In this document: positions 56,200 to 64,000 of the stretch, piece after piece
How the letters are laid out: every line of letters begins with the position of its first letter
Position numbering within the stretch: the first letter of the stretch is position 1
Assembly: GCA_947359465.1 (NCBI GenBank)
Contig: OX375882.1
Location: 55,984,509 to 56,048,508 of the forward strand
Length of the DNA: 64,000 nucleotides
Direction of reading: 5' to 3'
Source: Metellina segmentata
Lineage: Eukaryota > Arthropoda > Arachnida > Araneae > Tetragnathidae
Translations under genes and position numbers: made by a program
Notes under the pieces: generated by a model
Told to the model about the DNA's origin: nothing
Databases searched by the model: none
The model's input: only the letters and a program-made list of their open reading frames with translations

Positions 56200-56787
56200 C
56201 AGGGCTTAAACGTAGGTCTGCAGTCCCCAGGTTTGGCTAGCTTATCTGCATTTTCGTTTCCTTCTACCAGTATGCCCTGGCACCCAAGTAAGAAAGATCC
56301 TATTATGGGTCCCCAAGTCTTGTAGAAGGTTTCTACATTCCCAAACAAGTTTGGAGCTTATTTGAAATGAGTTTATCGCCTTTAAGGCTGCTTGACTGTC
56401 ACTAAATATGTAGATTTTCCTATTTTAGTGGTATCTTCTAGAACATTTATGTAGACAGTAGATGATAGCAAGCAGTTCCGCTTGAAATACTGTGGCATGT
56501 TTTCCTAATTTTCGGGCAATCCTTACCTTAGGTCTGACCCCACAGATTCCAGAACCTGCCTTTTCGTTTTGTCTGGAGCCATCTGTGTACCACACAATGT
56601 CTCCATTTGTGAGCTTGTAGTTTTCCTCTTTCCATTCCTCTCTTAGGTCAATAAGTACCTCAAAGGGTCTTTGAAAGAGGAATCTTGTCTCCATGATGTC
56701 AGAGGGCATCAAAAGTATAGGGTCAGAGAATTTTTGATTAATACTGGTTTGGGACTTTTGACTGGCAAAATTCATCCACCCCATCAT
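56200..56787 (-). pseudogene. LINE RNase H domain fragment
   Basis: From 56787 down: FEVLIDLREEWKEENYKLTN, then IVWYTDGSRQNEKAGSGICG with the first catalytic Asp, ATVFQAELLAIIYCL with the Glu, then in the next frame DSQAALKAINSFQISSKLVW with the second Asp, TWVPGHTG with the His, and after another shift EGNENADKLAKPGD with the last Asp. All RNase H active-site residues can be found, but a stop or shift splits the domain at about 56425 and 56260. The rest of the retrotransposon is absent. It belongs to a different lineage from the 5.7-kb fragment. Confidence 0.85.
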
Positions 56788-56922
56788 GTGACCCCATCAT
56801 TTCGTGGTTCAAAATTACGTGGTGCTTTACTCGGATCTTTCCCTTCAATGATTAATCCCAGACTGTCGTCAATAGCTCATTGTGTTGCAACTGTGCTACG
56901 TTAATTAAAATACCTACCTACA
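56786..56922 (+). repeat. 5'-truncated SINE-B
   Basis: TCGTGGTTCAAAATTACGTG, CTCGGATCTTTCCCTTCAAT and TACGTTAATTAAAATACC with a CTACCTACAT tail. Confidence 0.87.
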
Positions 56923-58190
56923 TATAGCTGGACATGAAAGAATACGACTGTTTAAATGGGAATTATCGATCCCCGAAGATTATTATTAGGATTATTCTTT
57001 CAAAAAACTGTTTCTGTTCAATTTTCTATTGATTAATTAGTATATATATTATACAATGGTGGTTATTCAGTTTTTATAGCATTTTAAACATTTTTCCATG
57101 CAATTTAATGATATCTACATCATTTTTTTTAACTGCAGTGAATTAAAAAACGATCACTTGAATGTCAATATTAACTAATATAATTGAGTTAATTGTGGGC
57201 CTGATATGTTGCTATACTATGTTAATTATTTATTCATAACATAATTGGAACACGGATATAAAAGGCCATTCTGCCTTTTGACACATTGATATAAAAATAT
57301 ATATTGTTAATCCATCAGACAAATAAAAATTGAAGCCTCAAAATTAATTTTTCCAATGCTAAAAGGTAATCTAGAACAACATTATAAAAGCTAGATAATT
57401 TAGATTGAGCTAAGCATAAACTATAAAATTTCTAGGCAATATTGTATTAGTTGAAAGTATTATTATTTGTAATTGTTAAAAACCTGTTTTTAAAGTAAAA
57501 TTCTTGAAGTCGAAAAATAGAATCATAAATAAAGAGATTCATTTAATGTAATACTGTATTTAATGTAACTTCATTTAATGTAATACTGTATATTTAATTA
57601 ATAAAAGGTACAATTACATTAACTACACATGAATGTAAAGTTAATACATATGAATGTGTTCGATATATTCATCTATATGAGGTGCAAATTTAGGGCTTTA
57701 TCTGCAGCAAACGGCATTTTATTAACATTCCTTAGTAATCGAAAACAATTTTGCGTACGAATAGAATATGACTTGTTCCAAAAGAATATTTAAAATTCTG
57801 AAAATTCCTCATTTTTAAAATGGAAAGTTCAAGAACAACTGACTTTTTAAGGCTATGCAGGATTTACGGACCATTTTTTTACCGATCCAATAATAATCGT
57901 ACGTGAAATCTCAACTAGCGTGGAATCTAGGCGCAGTGAACGTAATTAAATAGGATTTCTGAAGAATGCTAGGTCTCATGCTCTGCAGATTGACTTGAAA
58001 GGGGCGCCTTTATTGAGAATCAATGGTCTTTTTCTGAATACCGCGAACTCTCCATTTCTAATAAATTTTTATCAAAATGCGTTCGTTTGCAATGGTTGAA
58101 AACAAAGACAAAAATTCGAAATGGAGAATTAAATCTACTTTTGTTGAAAAACATGGAATGGTAATTAAACAATTACTATAAAAATTAGGT
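56923..58190. other. AT-rich sequence, nothing recognised
   Basis: Small local duplications such as ATTTAATGTAATACTGTATT at 57540-57600. No coding frame. Confidence 0.5.
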
Positions 58191-58199
58191 TAAAAATTT

Positions 58200-58255
58200 T
58201 TAAATATAAATATAAATATAAATATAAACACACACACACACATATATATATATAT

Positions 58256-58287
<32 letters not shown>

Positions 58288-58290
58288 TTG
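58200..58290. repeat. compound microsatellite
   Basis: (AAATAT)n, then (CA)n, (TA)n and (GA)n in direct succession. Confidence 0.95.
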
Positions 58291-58383
58291 GAAAATATAC
58301 TTGACATTATTGTTAAAGTTGAGCAATAAAGTTTTTTTAAGTAAACTCAGGAAGCATATTTCCAACTGGAAATTAAAAGGCTG

Positions 58384-58702
58384 GTTGGTAGATATTTTAA
58401 TTAATGTCACACTGTGTGGAGCAACACAACCGACTATTGGCGACGGTCTGGGATCCATCCCAAAGGGAAAGATCAGAGAACAACAACACGTAATTTTGAA
58501 CCATGGTCAGATGACAAAGTCACACCTGAGCTCGCACTCCACTCTCCAAACTTCGACACCAAGTCAACATGATGAAATTTGAGATCACGACGGATTTAAG
58601 GAGCACCAACTCGCTTTCTACACGATGATCTTTGGCTGGATTCGAACTCACAACCCGGTTGTTAATCAGCTACTCTCTCATCCGAAATACCACGGCCTAT
58701 GG
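58384..58702 (-). repeat. full-length SINE-B
   Basis: From the right: AGGCCGTGGTATTTCGG and GAGAGTAGCTGATTAAC, GGTTGTGAGTTCGAATCC (perfect B box), core, then AATTAATGTCACACTGTG and a GGTTGGTAG-type tail with TACC repeats. Confidence 0.87.
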
Positions 58703-58758
58703 AAATTGAAGAAAAATCTCAATAAAGTTGAATGATTTCGAGAAACTTCGTTTTTTAT

Positions 58759-59175
58759 AGGAAATTTGACATGCGCTGTTCATTGATTGTCGCTATTTCA
58801 TTATTTTCATAGGGAATTTGACATGCGCTATTTATTTATTGTCGCTATTCATTATTTTCATAGGGAATTTAACATGCGCTATTTATTTACTGTCGCTATT
58901 TCATTATTTTCATAGGAAATTTGACATGCGCTATTTATTTATTGTCGCTATTTCATTATTTTCATAGGGAATTTGACATGCGCTATTCATTTACTGTCGC
59001 TATTTCATTATTTTCATAGGGAATTTGACATGCGCTATTTATTTATTGTCGCTATTTAATTATTTTCATAGGGAATTTGACATGCGCTATTTAATTATTG
59101 TTGCTTTTTTTTATTATTTTCAGAGGGAATTTTACATGCGCTATTCATTGATTGCCGCTATTTCATTATTTTCAG
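58759..59175. repeat. 52-bp tandem array
   Basis: Eight units of 51-52 bp carrying AGGGAATTTGACATGCGCTA, TTTATTTATTGTCGCTATTT and CATTATTTTCAT. Alternation of TTCATTGATTG and TTTATTTATTG hints at a two-unit higher order. No spacers, so not CRISPR-like. No frame. Confidence 0.92.
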
Positions 59176-59487
59176 ACTAGCGTCATTACACAAAATAATT
59201 TGTGTGAGCTCAACTTTTCAAAAACTTCAAAAAAAGGTTAACACACTCCCGATTTAATATTTATAAAAGAACTTAGATTTTTAGAAAAAACTATTGTTAA
59301 AAAATAGACCTTTTGTGCAAATGAATTTGAAATAGATCAACTCAAATAACAAATTCATATTTACGATGTTATTTGAGTCTTACTAAAGAAATTACTATTA
59401 GTCTTTGCTCTAATGTTTTATAATTTTAGTATAAAAGCATATTTAAATTTTATCTTAAATAAAATACGTTAAATAGTTGGTAACTAT

Positions 59488-59790
59488 TTCAATTAACGTC
59501 ACACTGGAGGAACACAACGGGCTGTTGGCACGGATCCGGGATTGAACCCGGAGGGAAAGATCGTGGACAACACCACGTAATTTTGAAATACGGTCAAATG
59601 ACGAGGTCACACTTGAGCTGGCATCTCACTCTCCAAACTCCTACACCACTCAGGCGTGAGGACATTTGAACCCACGGTAGCATTAACGTGTACCAGCCCT
59701 TTTGCACACGACGGTTTTAGGTTGAATCGAACTCTCACCACCCACCGGCTGATAGTCACCTCTTCCAACCGAGTCACCGTGATTCCATCT
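59488..59790 (-). repeat. full-length SINE-B
   Basis: Head at the right (CACGGTGACTCGGTTGGAAG, then GTGAGAGTTCGATTC), core with GGTACACGTTAATGC, and CAATTAACGTCACACTGGAG at the left. Confidence 0.87.
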
Positions 59791-60145
59791 ATTATACAAG
59801 GTACGGTTAAGAGTCATGTACGCATAAAGTAATTATACTATATGAAGCAGAAACTACCAGAAAGAAAATTCCTTCATGAGAGAGATAAACAGAGAAAAAA
59901 TGTTTCATGTAGGTGTAAGACCGCTTACTTTGTCAAGGCGATTAAATCAGTAGTCACTTTTAAGAAAAGAAGCTCAGAGATTTTTCTGTAAATGAGTTAG
60001 GCTTAGCCATAGAGAAAACTCAATTATTACCGAAGATTGAATGGAAAGTAGAAAAACATCTACGAAACAAGAAACAATCAAAGGAAAAGGCCAACAAAAA
60101 TACAGTCCTACCATTTAGAAATGCCACCTTCTCAAACTGTTTTGG
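59791..60145. other. sequence without recognised features
   Basis: Purine-rich in places; no frame or repeat noted. Confidence 0.5.
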
Positions 60146-60159
60146 GGTCTATGGCCAGG

Positions 60160-60480
60160 TAATGGTAATTTTAATTAACGTCGTACTAGAGCAACACAAC
60201 GGGCTACTGACTACGGTCCGGGATCGATCCCCTAAGGGAAAGATCCGAGGACGCCACCGCGTATTTTAAACCACCGTCAGATGACGAAGCAACACTTATG
60301 CTGGCACCCCACTCTCTAAACTTCCACACCAACTCAATGTGAGGGACTTTCGGTCACGACAGATTTAAGGTGCACCAGCCGCCTCTACACGATACGCTAA
60401 CAAACATCCAACCCGGATTCGAACCAGGAACCTTCCAATCTAGAGGCTAACACCTTAACCAACAAACCGGCTGGTCGTCT
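60160..60480 (-). repeat. full-length SINE-A with target-site duplication
   Basis: 321 bp with head (CCAGCCGGTTTGTTGGTTAA, then GGTTCGAATCC) and GTAATGG-type tail. GGTCTAT(G/T)GCCAGG flanks it at 60146-60159 and 60481-60494. A few bases near the A box have changed. Confidence 0.93.
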
Positions 60481-60544
60481 GGTCTATTGCCAGGATCCAA
60501 AAGACAAGTAATTATAAAAATATATATGGTGTGGTGCGGTAGGA

Positions 60545-60795
60545 AAAAGAAGAAAATACTGTACAAATTGTGAAGAGAAGGGGCAACAAAGAAGGTAATT
60601 TGTAAACAGATAAATGAAAGTGTAATAGGGATGAGTTTAAAGGAGGTTTGGGATGTCGGTAAGTATTTAAACAACGTCGCACTGGAGAAGTACAACTAGC
60701 TATTGGCGACTATCCCTACTGCACTTTTAATTATCTGTTTACAAATTACCATCATTCTTAACCCTTCTCTTCAAAAATTGGTTGTTATTTTGCAA
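60545..60795. repeat. inverted repeat of about 75 bp around a SINE-B scrap
   Basis: TAATTTGTAAACAGATAA near 60595 and its complement TTATCTGTTTACAAATTA near 60729 anchor arms that also pair GAGAAGGGGCAACAAAG with the TTCTTAACCCTTCTC region. The centre (60672-60718) is the end of a minus-strand SINE-B (AACAACGTCGCACTGGAG). It could be an old MITE with a SINE in it. Confidence 0.65.
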
Positions 60796-61029
60796 CTTTG
60801 TTATTTTGTTTCTTTGTTATTTTTCGTTCTTGGTGATGGCCTATATATATATATATATACTAGCAGAAATACCCGGCTTTGCTCGGGTTGAATGAATATG
60901 TTGATTGAAATTCATCTTCAATTATCTTTCATAATGGAATGTGAGCATCATTTAAGTGTTCGGAAAAAAAATTTTTAATACCCATTTTAACTTCTCCGAC
61001 ACTTCTACAATTTATTTGGGACGCAAATA

Positions 61030-62240
61030 CACAGTCCAGTCACATTAATGTGACCACCTGTCAAAAGCCAGAATAACCACCTTTGGCAGAGCGGACCTCT
61101 GCGAGACGTGCAGGAAGAGAGTCAATTAGGTTTCTGAATGTGTTCACTAGGATGTTGAGCCATGCCGACTCCAGTACCGTGGCCAGCTGCGCTAGATTAC
61201 GCGTTTGAGGATCCATGGCGCGAACAACCCGATCGAGGTGGTCCCACAGATTCTCGATTGGGTTTTAATCCGGTGAGTTTGCTGGCCAATGGAGTACGGT
61301 AAACTCATCCTGGTGCTCTTCGAACCACGCACATATATTGCGAGCTGTAGGACACCTCGCATTGTCCTGCTGGTAGATGCCATCATTCCGAGGAAAAATA
61401 ATGTAGGGGTGGACATGGTCCGCAAGGACAGATGCGTACTTGTGCTGATCCATTGTGCCTTCCACAATGATGAGTGCACCCAGTGAATGCCAGGAAAACA
61501 TTCCCCAGACCATAATGCTCCCTCCTCCAGCCTGGATCCTTCCGGCAATTGTTGCAGGGTGTTTGCTTTCAGACGTTTCACGCCGTATACGCCAACGTCC
61601 ATCTGTCCGATGGAGCATAAAACGTGATTCATCGGAAATAGCCACCTGTCGCCACTCTCTGGACGTCCAGTTGCGGTACTGGCGTGCAAATTCCAGCCTT
61701 CGTCGCCGATGAACAGCAGTCAGCATAGGTGCATTAACCAGGTGTCTGCTGCGGAGGCCCATGCGCAACAACGTTCGCTGAACCGTTGTTGAGGATACAC
61801 TCTTGGTAGCCCCTTGGTTCATCTGGGCGGTCATTTGCTCAACAGTTGCACGTCTATTCGCCTCAAAGCATCTGCGTAGCCTTCGTTCGCCTCTGTCATG
61901 TATAGCCCGTGGTGCACCACATGTGCCACGCCGCTGATTTTGGATAGTACAATTTTGCCATGCACGGTATACTTTTACAACGGCGGCACGCGAACAGTTC
62001 ACAAAATTAGCCGTTTCCGAAATGCTTCCACCCTTGGCCCGAAAGCCAATAATCATGCCCTTTTGGACGTCGGATAAATCGCTACGTTTCTGCATTACGC
62101 CAACGATTGAAATGCTTTCCGATGCCCTAGGACATCCTTTATATACACTCCACTGCAATGTGCTGCCACCTGCCTTTTGTGATTGGTTATTTCACGTTGA
62201 CGTCGAAAGTAGGTGGTCACATTAATGTGACTGGACTGTG
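61030..62240 (-). mobile_element. nearly intact DD36E Tc1 element
   Basis: 1211 bp flanked by TA (61028-61029, 62241-62242), with identical 30-bp terminal inverted repeats beginning CACAGTCCAGTCACATTAAT; each contains the palindrome CACATTAATGTG. Encodes one transposase spanning almost the whole element. Perfect ends and a single inactivating change indicate recent activity. The deleted relative at 54641 shares the same ends. Confidence 0.95.
61061..62158 (-). pseudogene. DD36E Tc1 transposase with one premature stop
   Basis: The enzyme cuts and joins the element ends at TA. From the first ATG at 62158 the frame gives 297 residues to a stop at 61265-61267, then continues open to TGA at 61061-61063, 366 codons in total. 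The more conserved start is probably MQKRSDLSD at residue 22. Two helix-turn-helix regions lie at about 25-65 and 85-140; an Arg-rich stretch (HRRRRLEFARQYRNW) follows. Catalytic residues: Asp176 in SDESRF, Asp265 in IYQQDNAR, and Glu302 in NPIENLW. I count 36 residues between the last two, as in the DD36E (Incomer) family rather than DD34E Tc1. The stop replaces the Leu normally found in SPDLNPIE, so it removes the Glu. Apart from this one codon no frameshift is seen. Confidence 0.92.
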
Positions 62241-62340
62241 TATATAACATGTTCTATCCATCCAAATAATCCATTTCACATTCGTCGCACTTCTGCTGAA
62301 AGTTTTTGTTGTCTAATGTGACTACTACAGAAGTTGATTT

Positions 62341-64000
62341 TGAGTTTTCGAGTGATTACAAATATTCCTGTGCATTAATTTTCATTAAAAATAGCGAATT
62401 TTTGGCGCACTTAGTTTTTCTATGAATATATTTTACTTGTGCCATGTGATGGTAAATTATATTGTTTTGGCATTCGTGACTAGTTTAGTTTGAAGCAGAC
62501 GGAATTTTTCTTGAAAATTCCATTCAGCGTAGGTGGAATGACTGAACTTCTGTAAGACATATAAAACAGAGTTGACGTGTCTGTTCTCAAAACAAATCCA
62601 TCTTTTGAACAGTCTACACCACATTTGGTCCACTTATATTTTAAAACCCGGTGATTATGACAGGCTACATAATAACTCGCGCTCAATTTGTCCAACGTGC
62701 TAAAAATTTACGGCATTCGTGACTAATTTAGTTTGAAGCAAACGAACTTTTTCCTCAGAATTCCATGTGGAATAACGGTGCTTGTGATAGAAATAAATGT
62801 CATCAGTGTAGAAGAATTAAACTCAATCGATAACAATATTTTAATAAACAAAAGGAAGATTTTACAGCGCTTTTACAAAAAGAAAAGCATTGCATTTAAC
62901 AAATGATTCACATGCATCTAAGTTGGGTAAGAACAGCTTCACTAAGTAGAGTAAGCAACTTCGACTTTCTGTCACTGAGAATAAAAATTTCAATGTTTCA
63001 AAATTACTAACTGTGATATTATTCCACTATCAACAACTTGTTTAAAATTCCTTTTTGCCCAACAGACATACAATTTTAAATTGAACCTTTATGTTACTTT
63101 TCTAAATTCAGAAATTTGGTTTCTATATGAAAAGCACATACTTATTTAGAATGATAGATGTATTTACTTGACTATGGAGTACAAATTTGAATAACACCCA
63201 ATGAAACGGGAAAAACAAATGAAATTTAATTGATTTTAATAGGATTTCAATGAAAAGCGACATCAAAATTTTGAAATATATTTGAACTACAACGTATGAC
63301 TACCCGTTTCAATTTAACGTAACCCATCTTATTTAAAAATTTATTTTTTTAAATTTACTTATTTTAAAATATCAAATTGCACGCTTAAAAAGTATTTTGA
63401 TGTGTATATATATATATATACCCATGTCTAGTGATATTTTGCAGGAAATCAATTAAAATCTAACTCCTGAATAACATTTCTGCAACAGGTAATATACCGA
63501 AATACATAAATACAAACAGAAACAATTCCAATCCTTGAAACAAAAGCAGAATTCTGAAAAAAAAAACTATTATCACGTGTTAAATTTCGACTTCCTAAAT
63601 ATATTCCGAAATAGAACAATTTAACAAAAGACACATATTTATAATACTTGGGAATCCTCAAATATGACCACAACCATCTTGTTTACAACTCAAGTACCCA
63701 AAAAAAGAATTATAAATCAAATTAAAAAAATTAAACATTAATTCTGAGGTTGCCAGATACCGAGTAGCAAAATTACGCTTTTATAATCAATGAGTTTATC
63801 GTTTGGGTTTTTCGTGCCCCGTTATAAAATTTAAGTAAATATAAAATTAAATGTTCTAAACATTCTTTTTTCATCAGTCAAATATTTATAAATATTATTT
63901 TCATCATGGGAAGAAGTAAAAATTCAGTACAAGAATGAACAGTATGATTTAATTTTTTTTAGAAAATTGTTTTTTGATCAACACTGGTAAAGCAATATGA
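62341..64000. other. AT-rich sequence with one local direct repeat
   Basis: GGCATTCGTGACTARTTTAG followed by TTTGAAGCARACG occurs near 62470 and again near 62713, about 243 bp apart. Beyond that no element or coding frame is recognised up to the window end; a TA run lies at 63405-63420. Confidence 0.5.

Larger units (their letters stand above)
60860..62340 (-). mobile_element. Helitron H6, 3' part, split by Tc1 DD36E
   Basis: The 3' end at 60860 is canonical on the minus strand: hairpin CCCGAGCAAAGCCGGG, TATTTCTG, CTAG, then T, next to a TA microsatellite. 60900-61029 and 62241-62340 align with the H1 interior around 3900-4110 (TCTACAATTTATTTGGGACG; CCATTTCACATTCGTCGCAC). The 5' end is not identifiable. 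Confidence 0.72.

Noticed and set aside
58759..59175. CRISPR-like array
   Set aside because: Units are contiguous without unique spacers, in clearly eukaryotic DNA.

Overview
This window is AT-rich, intron-bearing animal DNA made almost entirely of layered transposable elements. I found no intact host gene, no rRNA and no free-standing tRNA gene. The mix of Tc1/mariner, hAT-like, piggyBac-like and THAP-containing DNA transposons, non-autonomous Helitrons, jockey-type LINE fragments and very many tRNA-headed SINEs fits an arthropod. The transposase and LINE residues resemble sequences I associate with orb-weaving spider genomes, but that is recollection and not a search result.

The dominant component is a set of about 35 SINE copies that I sort into three groups. 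SINE-A is about 320 bp, has a tRNA-like head with a perfect B box and a tail of ATTACC repeats, and has young full-length copies at 34852-35180, 46329-46651 and 60160-60480. SINE-B is older, has a different tRNA head and a CTAC-type tail. SINE-C (10457-10842) has a third head and a CAA tail. All three share a central core. Target-site duplications show SINE-A inserted into SINE-B at least three times.

Layout: 1-3.9 kb, SINEs and a hairpin repeat. 3.9-5.6 kb, Helitron H1, then a jockey-like reverse transcriptase/RNase H pseudogene to 6.8 kb. 6.9-8.6 kb, SINEs and a 276-bp tandem duplication. 9.9-14.3 kb, Helitrons H3, H2 and H4. 14.7-18.6 kb, a hAT-like element and a mariner element, each inside a SINE-B. 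20.4-24.5 kb, piggyBac-type MITEs, a mariner remnant, a THAP element and a long-TIR MITE. 25.4-29.3 kb, a 3.3-kb hAT-like element with about 460-bp terminal inverted repeats, lodged in a Helitron. 29.8-31.6 kb, a decayed THAP exon pair and two YY1-type sites. 32.0-32.7 kb, an AT minisatellite. 35.6-40.2 kb, three short Helitrons and an ATCGAT-rich hAT MITE. 42.1-46.1 kb, transposon scraps and a GC-rich unknown block. 48.2-51.5 kb, a second mariner copy and a 117-bp satellite. 54.6-56.9 kb, two Tc1 relics and an RNase H relic. 58.2-62.3 kb, a 52-bp tandem array, SINEs, and a nearly intact DD36E Tc1 element inside a Helitron.

The nesting gives a partial chronology: SINE-B and the Helitrons are oldest; SINE-A, SINE-C, hAT-like, mariner and Tc1 elements landed in them later. 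No gene here is likely to make a functional product. The closest is the DD36E transposase, which is spoiled by a single nonsense codon.
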